The notes under the pieces: model-generated
Told to the model about the DNA's origin: nothing
Seen by the model: only the letters and a program-made list of their open reading frames with translations
Database searches by the model: none
Program-made: the position numbers and the translations under genes
Source of the DNA: Leptospira bourretii
Lineage (GTDB): Bacteria; Spirochaetota; Leptospiria; Leptospirales; Leptospiraceae
NCBI RefSeq assembly: GCF_004770145.1
Contig: NZ_RQFW01000018.1
Location: forward strand, 186,001-250,000
Reading direction: 5' to 3'
Length of the DNA stretch: 64,000 nucleotides
In this document: one piece after another, positions 53,032 through 61,520 of the stretch
Numbering within the stretch: position 1 is the first letter of the stretch
Layout of the letters: every line of letters starts with the position of its first letter

Positions 53032-54719
53032 AAAAAATTTCTCATACAGAATACCCTCGCCCGCAACTTGAACGAGATAGTTATATTAATTTAAATGGTG
53101 AATGGGATCTAACGCATATAAAATCTGACTATAAATCTCAAATCGATTATAAAATCAATGTCCCCTTTTCTCCTGAGTCAATCGCAAGTGGTATCGGAAG
53201 TTTTATTCTGCAACCTAATGAAGAGCTAGTATATAAAAAAGAATTCGAGATTCCTTCTGACTTTGTCCAAGATATCACATTACTTCACTTTGGTGCTGTC
53301 GATTATTCATGTATTTGTTTTATTAATGGAAAAGAAGTAGGTTCACATAAAGGTGGATTTTTACCATTCCAATTTGATATTAGCAATTGGATTCAAATTG
53401 GTAAAAACGAAATCCAACTCATGGTCAAAGATCCAACAGACTTTGGACCACAATCACGTGGAAAACAAAAACTAAAACGCGGAGGAATCTGGTATACACC
53501 TCAATCAGGGATTTGGCAAACCGTTTGGCTGGAAAGTGTCTCCAAAGATTACATAAAAGACATTAAGATCACACCAAATATTGATACAAAGACTGTCGAA
53601 ATCATTGTAACAACAGATAACAATGATGTGAAAATTCAAATTATTGATGGGAACCAGGTCATTGGGGAATCGCCACTAAAAACTGCCAATATAGAAATTC
53701 CCAATATGGAACTTTGGTCACCAGAAAATCCAAAACTTTATGAAGTTTTAATTAAATCATCTACTGATACAGTAAAATCATATTTTGGAATGAGAAAATT
53801 TTCAATCGGCTTTGATGGTAAGTTCAAAAGATTATTTTTAAACAATAAACCATATTTCCATAATGGACTTTTAGACCAGGGGTATTGGTCTGAAGGACTT
53901 TTGACACCGCCTAACGATGAAGCAATGGAAAAAGAAATCAAACTGATGAAAGAAATGGGTTTTAATATGTTAAGAAAACATATTAAAATTGAGCCATTAC
54001 GTTGGTATTACCATTGTGACCGATTGGGAGTTCTTGTTTGGCAGGATTTTGTTTGTGGCGGTGGTGCGTATGAAACCTGGAAAGTTGCTTACCTACCTTT
54101 TATTGGCTGGAAAACCAAAGACACAAAGTACAAATTTTTAAATAGAACCGATGAAGCAGGAAGAAAAGAATTCATATCCGAAATTGACCAAACTGTACAT
54201 TTATTAAAAAATACAGTCAGTTTATCTGTTTGGGTTTTGTTCAATGAAGGTTGGGGACAATTTGATAGCATACAACTCACTGAGAAATTAAAAAAACTAG
54301 ATGATACAAGAACTATCGACAGTGTCAGCGGTTGGTATGACCAAGGCCAAGAAAGTAGTGACTTAAAAAGTTTACACTTATATTACCAAAAGTTAAAAGT
54401 TCCTAAAAAAGAAAAAAGAGTCATTGTGCTTAGTGAATTTGGTGGATACTCATTAAAAACAGAAGGCCATGTATTCGATGAAAATAAACTTTTCGGATAT
54501 AAAATCTTACCTGATAAACAAAGTTTGGAATTAGAATATAAAAAGTTAATTGAATCCGAACTAATCCCTCTGATCGACCAAGGATTAAGTGCATCAATTT
54601 ATACCCAAGTGAGCGATGTCGAAGAAGAAATAAACGGAATCGTTACATACGATAGAAAAGTAATTAAGTTTGATATTGAATTTATGAAAAACTTAAATGC
54701 AAAACTTGTATACAAATAG
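53028..54719 (+). CDS. Glycoside hydrolase family 2 protein
   Basis: This 563-residue protein without signal peptide is probably cytoplasmic. GH2 layout: sugar-binding jelly roll (about 10-170; LNGEWDLTHIKS, GSHKGGFLPFQFDIS, KLKRGGIWYTPQSGIWQTVW), immunoglobulin-like domain, then TIM barrel with acid/base E407 (VWVLFNEGWGQ) and nucleophile E470 (VIVLSEFGGY). GH2 enzymes cleave beta-galactosides, beta-mannosides or beta-glucuronides; the substrate is not settled here. It is shorter than LacZ and lacks the C-terminal beta-sandwich domains. Such a gene is not among the usual core genes of Leptospira. Confidence 0.93.
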   Translation: MKKISHTEYPRPQLERDSYINLNGEWDLTHIKSDYKSQIDYKINVPFSPESIASGIGSFILQPNEELVYKKEFEIPSDFVQDITLLHFGAVDYSCICFINGKEVGSHKGGFLPFQFDISNWIQIGKNEIQLMVKDPTDFGPQSRGKQKLKRGGIWYTPQSGIWQTVWLESVSKDYIKDIKITPNIDTKTVEIIVTTDNNDVKIQIIDGNQVIGESPLKTANIEIPNMELWSPENPKLYEVLIKSSTDTVKSYFGMRKFSIGFDGKFKRLFLNNKPYFHNGLLDQGYWSEGLLTPPNDEAMEKEIKLMKEMGFNMLRKHIKIEPLRWYYHCDRLGVLVWQDFVCGGGAYETWKVAYLPFIGWKTKDTKYKFLNRTDEAGRKEFISEIDQTVHLLKNTVSLSVWVLFNEGWGQFDSIQLTEKLKKLDDTRTIDSVSGWYDQGQESSDLKSLHLYYQKLKVPKKEKRVIVLSEFGGYSLKTEGHVFDENKLFGYKILPDKQSLELEYKKLIESELIPLIDQGLSASIYTQVSDVEEEINGIVTYDRKVIKFDIEFMKNLNAKLVYK

Positions 54720-54728
54720 GACATTTCA

Positions 54729-55892
54729 GTGAATTTTTTGATCAGTCATCCTCTGTTAACTTTTTTCTTTTTTAGTTTAATTGTATTTTTATTCTACTAT
54801 TTTTGGGAAGTGGTGGAAACACCTGTTCTCAGATTTAGTGAATCCGATTTTTTGCTTCGCGTAATTGACCAATCTCCTCACCTAACAAATAAGTATTACC
54901 CGACAATCTGGTGTTTTAATCAACACTTAATGTTACTTCTTCTGATGTTTCGAGAATATCGTCCAAAAAAGTTTGATTATGATCGATTGGAACAATTAAA
55001 AATGAAAGACGGGGGAATCACCGGTCTTGCTTGGTCAGGGTTAACTAATAAAACGAAAAATGATACAAATCCGATCATCGTAGTTTTCCATACGATAAGC
55101 GGAGATGAACAAGATGTAAAATCCACTGTCAAATACTTACGGGAACGTTACAATTGGATTGTAGTAGTCTGCATTCGCAGAGGCCATGGGAACCTACCTC
55201 TCAAAACACCAAAGATTAATACAATGGGATCCACCTCCGACCTAAAAGAACAACTATGCCATATCCAAAAAAAATATCCAGACAAACAAATATTTGGTGT
55301 TGGAATTTCAGCTGGGTCTGGTTTACTCGCTCGTTATTTAGGCGAAGCGGGTGCAAAAAGCCAATTTAAAGCTGCTGTTGCGGTCTCTCCAGCCTATGAT
55401 ATAGAAAAAGCATTTCATCGAGTTCATCCTGTATATAGCAAAATAATGGGACAACGATTGATTAACTATTTTCTGAAAACACATTATGAAAGTTTATCAA
55501 AACTTAAAGGAATTGATGAATTATTAAAAATCAAAACCATCGGTGAGTTTCAAGACAGGTTGCACACTGTTTCAGGATTCAAAAATAAGGAAAAATACTA
55601 TTACCATTCCAATCCAGTGTTAGTTGCAAAAAACATAAAAACTCCATTGCTTGTCCTAAACTCGGCAGACGATCCCATTTGTGTGAATCAAAACGTATTG
55701 GAAAACTTACATTGGTTAGAAACTCTTCCCAATACAATTCATTTACATACCAAACGTGGTAGTCATATTGCATATTTCCAAGGACTTAAAGCAAATTCTT
55801 GGTCGGATATGGTCATTGGTGAATACTTTGCAGCAGTTCTAAACGCAGACACCTCAAAACAAAAAACAACAAAGAAAAAGAAACGAACTTAA
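54729..55892 (+). CDS. Membrane-anchored alpha/beta hydrolase (YheT-like)
   Basis: This 387-residue protein starts at GTG 54729, with AGGA at 54718-54721 overlapping the stop of the GH2 gene. After an N-terminal hydrophobic segment (PLLTFFFFSLIVFLFYYFW) comes an alpha/beta hydrolase fold: nucleophile elbow GVGISAGSGLLARYLGEAG, acid D in LNSADDPIC and His in RGSHIAYFQG. It resembles the YheT/EMB8 group. It is the last gene of the MFS-GH2 operon; its stop is one base from the convergent regulator. Confidence 0.85.
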   Translation: MNFLISHPLLTFFFFSLIVFLFYYFWEVVETPVLRFSESDFLLRVIDQSPHLTNKYYPTIWCFNQHLMLLLLMFREYRPKKFDYDRLEQLKMKDGGITGLAWSGLTNKTKNDTNPIIVVFHTISGDEQDVKSTVKYLRERYNWIVVVCIRRGHGNLPLKTPKINTMGSTSDLKEQLCHIQKKYPDKQIFGVGISAGSGLLARYLGEAGAKSQFKAAVAVSPAYDIEKAFHRVHPVYSKIMGQRLINYFLKTHYESLSKLKGIDELLKIKTIGEFQDRLHTVSGFKNKEKYYYHSNPVLVAKNIKTPLLVLNSADDPICVNQNVLENLHWLETLPNTIHLHTKRGSHIAYFQGLKANSWSDMVIGEYFAAVLNADTSKQKTTKKKKRT

Positions 55893-55893
55893 G

Positions 55894-57033
55894 TTAGCTG
55901 AGTTTTGATCGATATTTTTGTGGCGATAGACCAAATTCATTTTGAAAGAGTTTATGAAAGGAAGACTTTGAATTAAACCCCGAAGCATAGATCACACTCA
56001 AGATTGTCATCTGCGGTTCCTCTAATAGAAGTCTTGCTGATTCCTGCAAACGATACCCGTTTACGAAATTACGAAAAGTACAACCAAGTTTCGAGTTTAA
56101 AATTTCGGAAAGTTGGTGGGTATGAATCCCCAACCGTTTTGCTAAAACTGCCAAACTAAGGTCTTCATTTAAATATAACTTTTCAGAACTCATCAGCTCT
56201 TCCAGTTGTTGCAGAACCAAAGCGGTATCAACTCCTTTGATGCGGCTTTCTTGATAACGAGCCAATCGAGTTTCTCTCTTAAAATTAGGAATAAACTCTT
56301 TATGGTTTATTTTTAATAATAAAACATAGGCCAAAAGAAAAGTAAGTCCAGCACATGCGATAAAAAATATCTCCATAAAAAAAAGCTGCGCAATGACAAA
56401 TAAAGTAACAACTAACATGGAATAACCCATAAAATAAAGAAAAGGCAAAAAAGATGAATCGATTGTACCATTTAAATCAAACTTCCAACGAAATATTCGG
56501 ATCATTATGGTAAGTGTATATCCAAAGATTGATAAAACTCCTAAACCCAGAAGCACAACAATTGAAGTATGATCGACGTAAGTAGGATCATGAACCGGTG
56601 AATCCATATGTGACCATAAAGAGAGTTTGGACCCAACTACAAATAGATAAATGAAACTAAAAAGACTGGGTAAAAAATGGTACCATCGGATTTTTTTAAA
56701 GCCACCACCACTCATATCTTCAAAAAAAATATAACTAAGAGGTCCGATGAGTAGAAGGCAAGGAATATGAATTCCAAAAAGAACTGAAAATATACGAACC
56801 TGATTTGCGAATTCTCCATAAATATGAAATTGTAAAATGGTAAGCGAAAAAAAAAGAAACGAAGGTGCATACCGATAAAGAAAACGATTCTCGGATTGAA
56901 TTAATATTGGGTGATGATGATCTTTTAAAAACTGATTTTTTTTTGTATCCAAACTTTTTTCTTTTGATTCAATCCAGTGTGAGATTGCAAGCAAGCAGGA
57001 GATGATGGCACCTGCAAATGGAATCAGATTCAT
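55894..57033 (-). CDS. AraC-family regulator with seven-helix membrane domain
   Basis: This 379-residue protein has N-terminal seven membrane helices (about 1-260), then a linker and a C-terminal AraC double HTH (LAVLAKRLGIHTHQLSEILN and MTILSVIYASGFNSKSSFHK with FQNEFGLSPQKYR). This '7TM-AraC' layout implies sensing a membrane-permeable or periplasmic signal and acting on DNA. It diverges from the DJ-1/PfpI gene and may control it. Confidence 0.92.
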   Translation of the reverse strand: MNLIPFAGAIISCLLAISHWIESKEKSLDTKKNQFLKDHHHPILIQSENRFLYRYAPSFLFFSLTILQFHIYGEFANQVRIFSVLFGIHIPCLLLIGPLSYIFFEDMSGGGFKKIRWYHFLPSLFSFIYLFVVGSKLSLWSHMDSPVHDPTYVDHTSIVVLLGLGVLSIFGYTLTIMIRIFRWKFDLNGTIDSSFLPFLYFMGYSMLVVTLFVIAQLFFMEIFFIACAGLTFLLAYVLLLKINHKEFIPNFKRETRLARYQESRIKGVDTALVLQQLEELMSSEKLYLNEDLSLAVLAKRLGIHTHQLSEILNSKLGCTFRNFVNGYRLQESARLLLEEPQMTILSVIYASGFNSKSSFHKLFQNEFGLSPQKYRSKLS

Positions 57034-57090
57034 ATCTCTATGAAGAATACAAATTTTCTTTCTGTCTATTTTTTTAAAGAATGTTTCTTC

Positions 57091-57129
57091 TTTTTTAGTC
57101 CGTCTGTATCCGGATGGACGACTAAAAAA
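57091..57129. promoter_or_regulatory. Imperfect dyad in the AraC/DJ-1 divergent gap
   Basis: TTTTTTAGTCCGTC (57091-57104) and GACGACTAAAAAA (57117-57129) form an inverted repeat with one unpaired base around ATCCGGAT. It lies 24 bases before the DJ-1 ATG. The orientation, T-run first and A-run last on both strands, argues against a terminator and for a protein-binding site. Confidence 0.5.
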
Positions 57130-57152
57130 TCAAGAGATGTAATACTTAAGGA

Positions 57153-58289
57153 ATGAAAACAAAAAACATTCCCTCAACAAATCACCTCCTAACCAAAATT
57201 TTATTCCTGTGTATCTTCATCTTGATGAGTTTACCATTTGGAATGGGATCATCTCATTTATTTGGGCAAACACCAACAAAAAGTTACTTAGAGAAGATTC
57301 AGGTAAAAAAAACTCATCAAAAACCAGTCATTGCCATCATTGGCGAAAATCAATATACAGAACTGACGGACTTTATCATTCCCTATGGGGTGTTCAAACG
57401 GGCAGAAATAGCAGATGTTTTTGCCATTGCACCTAACAAAGGACGTATGGATATGTTCCCAACACTTTCAATTGAAATTACTACTTCTATAGCCGATTTT
57501 GATACTTTGTATCCCGAAGGTGCTGATCTAGTAATTGTTCCAGCCATACACAATTCTAACAATAAAACAATTATCCATTGGATCCAAAATCAGAATAAAC
57601 AAGGTGCAACCATCGTTGGAATTTGTGATGGCGTTTGGACATTGGCCCATGCTGGTTTATTAAAAGATAAACAAGCGACAGGACATTGGTATTCTTTACC
57701 TGATCTATCAAAATCATTCAAAGATACGATATGGACAAAAAATAAAAGATATCTACAAGACCAAGATATCATTACCACAGCAGGTGTGACAGCTTCTCTT
57801 CCCATTGCATTAGCGATTGTCGAATCAATTGCAGGATTCAAAAAAGCAAAAGACATTGCGACTGAATTAGGAGTTTCCCATTGGGACTCTTCCCACAACA
57901 GCGATGTTTTTCATTTTGGATGGGATGAATATGCAACTGCGGCAAAAAACCTAACATTTGTTTGGAGTCACGAAACCATCGGGATTCCTATCTACCAAGG
58001 GACCGATGAAATTTCGGTTGCTCTTGTTGCTGATGCGTATTCTCGCACTTACAAGTCCAAAGCCTTGGTTGTGACAAGTACCAATCAGCCGATCTTAACA
58101 AAATCAGGAATCCAGTTCGTTTCTGAAACTAACGATGAAGATCAAAAGCAAATGCAACTTAGTAAAAAAATTACAAACGAAATCAAACCGATCGACCACT
58201 TGAAAAATACATTGTTAGAGATTGAATATAGATATGGGAGAAAAACATTGCGGTTTGTCACAAAACAATTGGAGTATCCCAAGCAGTAG
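57153..58289 (+). CDS. DJ-1/PfpI family protein with signal anchor
   Basis: This 378-residue protein has an N-terminal hydrophobic segment (KILFLCIFILMSLPFGMGSS), so it is exported or anchored. The class I GATase-like fold covers residues 57-240: a nucleophile elbow with C158 in GATIVGICDGVWTLAHAGLL, and PVIAIIGENQYTEL at the start. The second half (about 240-378) is a second domain of similar predicted pattern, lacking a Cys elbow. Such proteins include glyoxalase/chaperone-like and amidase-like enzymes. A divergent membrane AraC regulator lies upstream. Confidence 0.85.
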   Translation: MKTKNIPSTNHLLTKILFLCIFILMSLPFGMGSSHLFGQTPTKSYLEKIQVKKTHQKPVIAIIGENQYTELTDFIIPYGVFKRAEIADVFAIAPNKGRMDMFPTLSIEITTSIADFDTLYPEGADLVIVPAIHNSNNKTIIHWIQNQNKQGATIVGICDGVWTLAHAGLLKDKQATGHWYSLPDLSKSFKDTIWTKNKRYLQDQDIITTAGVTASLPIALAIVESIAGFKKAKDIATELGVSHWDSSHNSDVFHFGWDEYATAAKNLTFVWSHETIGIPIYQGTDEISVALVADAYSRTYKSKALVVTSTNQPILTKSGIQFVSETNDEDQKQMQLSKKITNEIKPIDHLKNTLLEIEYRYGRKTLRFVTKQLEYPKQ

Positions 58290-58383
58290 TTTTCCATTAT
58301 GTCCCGTGCGAGAAGTGAAACAGAGAAAACTAAAATCAAAATTTCCTTCAATAGAGTTTTAGGCTAGCATCTCCTTTGCGAAG

Positions 58384-60099
58384 TTGAAAATTGGAATTAG
58401 AAAAATTATGCATTCAAAACTTAAAACCTATTTCCTTCTTTCTTTTTTGGCTTTCGGATTGCTTTTGCTTTTCAGTTTCGCCATAGTTTTGCAGATTCAA
58501 AATGCATTACCTCAAAACGTAACAACGACAATTGGGACTTTATTGACGGTTCTACTAATCCTTAGTATTGTCTTTGGATTTTTTTTAAGTTCTTGGTTTG
58601 AAAAGATTTTTGGAAAATTAGAAATGGCTTTTAAAGAGGTGGGACTCGGGAACTTACAAACCCGACTTATTTTCAAGAAGAATGATTTACTCGCAGAATT
58701 CTATTTGAACTTCCATAGAATGTTACAAGCGCAAGAAGAACTCATCCAACATATTAAAACTTCTGCTGATACATTATCTTCAGACTCTCAAGAAATGAAA
58801 CTAGTCACTTTGGACTTTGCATCCAACTTACAATCTCAATCAGCAGCGACAGAAGAGGTATCAGCATCTATAGAAGAAATTTCTGGTGTTGCTGTGTCCA
58901 TCTCAAATATTGCAGAAAATAATTCACAAAGTATGAACAATCTAACTTCAGAGGTAGATCGACTATCGGTAGCCATCGATCAAACAGGGGAACATGTAGA
59001 AGGCACTCTTGATTCCATCAAAAATATTATTGATCGTGCTGAGGCAGGAAAAAATACACTGCGGACAATGAACGAAGCTATGGACAATTTGTCCCAAAGT
59101 TCACTTGAAATTTCAAAAACAGTCGATGTCATTTCAAAAATCAGCGAACAAGTCAATATGCTTGCACTCAATGCATCAATTGAAGCTGCGCGTGCTGGCG
59201 ATGCAGGTAGAGGGTTTGCTGTTGTTGCAGAAGAAGTTTCAAAACTTGCAGAAAGAACAGCTAGTGCTGTGAAAGGAATCGACTCTCTAATGAAAAAAAA
59301 TCAAAATGATGTTTCGTTAGGAAGAGAAAGAATTGAAAAAACAACAATGGAAATCCAAGAGATCATTGGAAATATTGATTCTATCTCAGAAAAAATTACA
59401 GAAGTTCACTCTGCAGTGAATACACAGAAAGAATTAAAAAACAAACTTTTACAAGAAGCTACTTTCGTAAAAGAAAGATCAGAAGAAATTAAAGAAGCAG
59501 TCATTGAACACAAAACAGCCACAAACGAAGTGATGGCTTCGGTCTCGTCCATTAGTCAGTCGTCCTTTAGTAATTCGGAAAGTAGCGACCTACTTGCAGA
59601 AAAAATTACCGCCATTGCCAATACAGCTGATAAACTGATCTCTATGGTGGATCTTTTTAAAACCAATGTAGTTTCCGATGAATCATCGATTTCAGAAAGA
59701 GATGAATCCACACATAAACTCCAATTCCGTTCGGACATCGGAAGTATTTATTATGTAAAAGAAAAAGATCTATTAGAAGTTGTTTGGACACCAAATTTTA
59801 GCGAAGATAAATACATAGAGATTTTAAACGAAGCTTTGAATATTATACATAAATATAACATTCGCAAATGGCTAGCGGACACTAGAAGGATGGGTCTTGT
59901 CACTCGGACTGCGCAGGAATGGGTGAATGTCAACTGGTTCCCTAAAGCAAGTAATTCAAGCCTAAGAAAAATGGCTGTTGTGGTTCCCAACTCGGCTTTG
60001 GCCGCCATTTCCATCGATGACCAAACTCTTAAAACAGGAAACGTTGAATTAAAATCTGTTCCAAGTTTGGAATCAGGAATTGCTTGGCTAAATAACTAA
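58384..60099 (+). CDS. Methyl-accepting chemotaxis protein with C-terminal STAS/SEC14-like domain
   Basis: This 571-residue protein has two N-terminal membrane segments (about 14-35 and 45-70) separated by only a short loop, so it has little or no periplasmic sensor. The MCP signalling helix pair follows, with a hairpin tip reading [20 protein letters not shown] then [20 protein letters not shown]. After about residue 445 comes an extra ~115-residue domain ([40 protein letters not shown]) that fits a SpoIIAA-like/STAS fold. The start is TTG 58384 or ATG 58408. The C-terminal domain may couple the receptor to a small-molecule or membrane cue. Confidence 0.88.
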   Translation: MKIGIRKIMHSKLKTYFLLSFLAFGLLLLFSFAIVLQIQNALPQNVTTTIGTLLTVLLILSIVFGFFLSSWFEKIFGKLEMAFKEVGLGNLQTRLIFKKNDLLAEFYLNFHRMLQAQEELIQHIKTSADTLSSDSQEMKLVTLDFASNLQSQSAATEEVSASIEEISGVAVSISNIAENNSQSMNNLTSEVDRLSVAIDQTGEHVEGTLDSIKNIIDRAEAGKNTLRTMNEAMDNLSQSSLEISKTVDVISKISEQVNMLALNASIEAARAGDAGRGFAVVAEEVSKLAERTASAVKGIDSLMKKNQNDVSLGRERIEKTTMEIQEIIGNIDSISEKITEVHSAVNTQKELKNKLLQEATFVKERSEEIKEAVIEHKTATNEVMASVSSISQSSFSNSESSDLLAEKITAIANTADKLISMVDLFKTNVVSDESSISERDESTHKLQFRSDIGSIYYVKEKDLLEVVWTPNFSEDKYIEILNEALNIIHKYNIRKWLADTRRMGLVTRTAQEWVNVNWFPKASNSSLRKMAVVVPNSALAAISIDDQTLKTGNVELKSVPSLESGIAWLNN

Positions 60100-60115
60100 A
60101 CAATGTAGAAAACAC

Positions 60116-60145
60116 ACCCCTTGTTTTTATCATGGAACAAGGGGT
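60116..60145. terminator. Bidirectional terminator after the MCP gene
   Basis: ACCCCTTGTT (60116-60125) and AACAAGGGGT (60136-60145) form a perfect 10-bp stem with a 10-base loop, between the MCP stop and the convergent GXWXG gene. The minus strand continues with a short T-run, the plus strand with ATATCTTT. Confidence 0.7.
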
Positions 60146-60151
60146 ATATCT

Positions 60152-60697
60152 TTACTTATCTCTTTCTAACACAAAAAAGAAAGGTTGTTTCATTCCTTTA
60201 TAATCCATACAACCAAACAAAGTATCCTGATTTACCTTTTTAAATACATCATGAATCGGTAAATTATCATAGATCATTGCAGCTGTCAGTTGTCCGCGAA
60301 ACTCAATTCGCCTGACACGCGCCTTTGATTTTGAGGTTTGAAATAAAAAACGAACCATCAAAAACAAATATTTCAAAGGCCATAAGCGAGTTGATGGAAC
60401 TAACGTTGCTAGTCTCACGGGCATTAGCGATGGATTCACTTTGAATAGGGTTTTTCCAAAGGATTGAAATACAAGTGGGTGAACATTATCAGCATCAACA
60501 AACTCTTTTCCATACCAATTAAAGGTCTCCAAAGCTCCATCCATTGTATGAGCAGTGTGAAAACCTGACCCATGCCACCTACCGATTGTATCTTCTATAG
60601 AAACTGATTGTAATGCATCAAATAACGCAAACGAATCACTAGTCGAATTGTTCTTTTTACTGCGCATTTCATTGAATTTTTTTTCAAGAGTATTCAT
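60152..60697 (-). CDS. GXWXG/DUF4334 domain protein
   Basis: This 181-residue soluble protein has an N-terminal GXWXG motif in SIEDTIGRWHGSGFHTAH followed by ALETFNWYGKEFVDADNV. The C-terminal DUF4334 domain contains VRRIEFRGQLTAAMIYDNLP and IHDVFKKVNQDTLFGCMDYK. Such two-domain proteins are widespread in bacteria and fungi but have no defined function. Confidence 0.88.
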   Translation of the reverse strand: MNTLEKKFNEMRSKKNNSTSDSFALFDALQSVSIEDTIGRWHGSGFHTAHTMDGALETFNWYGKEFVDADNVHPLVFQSFGKTLFKVNPSLMPVRLATLVPSTRLWPLKYLFLMVRFLFQTSKSKARVRRIEFRGQLTAAMIYDNLPIHDVFKKVNQDTLFGCMDYKGMKQPFFFVLERDK

Positions 60698-60782
60698 AAC
60701 TATTTTTTTACCTAAGACTATCTTTTAAATATGAGACTCCTAGGAAATAGATATACTGATCCAAATTTCTATTTTTCAGTTT

Positions 60783-61505
60783 TCAATTAAGAACAGATTG
60801 CATTCGGTTTCGTTCTTCGGTGATTTTACTGATGGCTTCTTCTATTTTTTTTTGAAACAAAATGGGACTCGACAACGTCAATGGATTTCCATTAGAAGAA
60901 GTCAATCCAAGAGACCTAGCAGTCATTGTGGCAAGATAAACCCGAAAGAGTTCACCATTTTTTTCGTTGATGAACCACATAGATGCCACTCTCGAATTCT
61001 TTGCAAAGTCACCTTCAAACAAACGGAAATTGTTGTATTCAGCTAAGGAAACAATTCGGTTGACCTCATCAATCAATATGGTTACTTCTAATTGTAAGTC
61101 TTTACGTTCGCCAATGTCCTTTGATTTCGCAATGGAGGACAACCTTTGTGCAATCAAAAGCATCGTATCTAAATACACAATTGCCTTCCGAATCAGAAAT
61201 GTTTGTTTTTGAAAAGTAGTCCGTGTTGGTTGGAGTTCATACAATTTTTCTAATCTTTCGGAACTTAAAGAAAAGAACTTTAACCTAGAATCGATGGCAC
61301 TAACATCTGTTCGTTTCAAAACAAAATGTTCGAAAAAATTTGCACTCGTATTGGTTCGAAGTATAATTTCTTTTTTGTTTTGATTTAAAGATGAATCACG
61401 AAAAACCCAATCTGTTATTTCTTTTCGAAGGGCATGAATTTGTTTTTGAATGATCGTTTCTCTTTCTGAATCAGCAGATTGAATAGGGTTCTTTGACAAT
61501 TTCAT
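60783..61505 (-). CDS. Divergent, truncated flagellin-like protein (FlaB family)
   Basis: This 240-residue protein's residues 64-90 (TDVSAIDSRLKFFSLSSERL then EKL) resemble a flagellin N-terminus. Residues about 100-175 fit the spirochaete D1 helix and turn (DLQLEVTILIDEVNRIVSLA then EYNNFRLFEGDFA). ASMWFINEKNGE, RVYLATMTARSLGLTSS and KIEEAISKITEERNRMQ match the second D1 part of spirochaete FlaB (ASMWF.., V-Y-I-x-x-M-T-A-x-x-L-G). It has a 60-residue N-terminal extension, lacks the LSSGxRINRAxDDA block and stops before the C-terminal D0 helix. It therefore cannot polymerise as a normal flagellin. An unknown gene lies 15 bases upstream. Confidence 0.75.
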   Translation of the reverse strand: MKLSKNPIQSADSERETIIQKQIHALRKEITDWVFRDSSLNQNKKEIILRTNTSANFFEHFVLKRTDVSAIDSRLKFFSLSSERLEKLYELQPTRTTFQKQTFLIRKAIVYLDTMLLIAQRLSSIAKSKDIGERKDLQLEVTILIDEVNRIVSLAEYNNFRLFEGDFAKNSRVASMWFINEKNGELFRVYLATMTARSLGLTSSNGNPLTLSSPILFQKKIEEAISKITEERNRMQSVLN

Positions 61506-61520
61506 AGATTTATCAATGCC

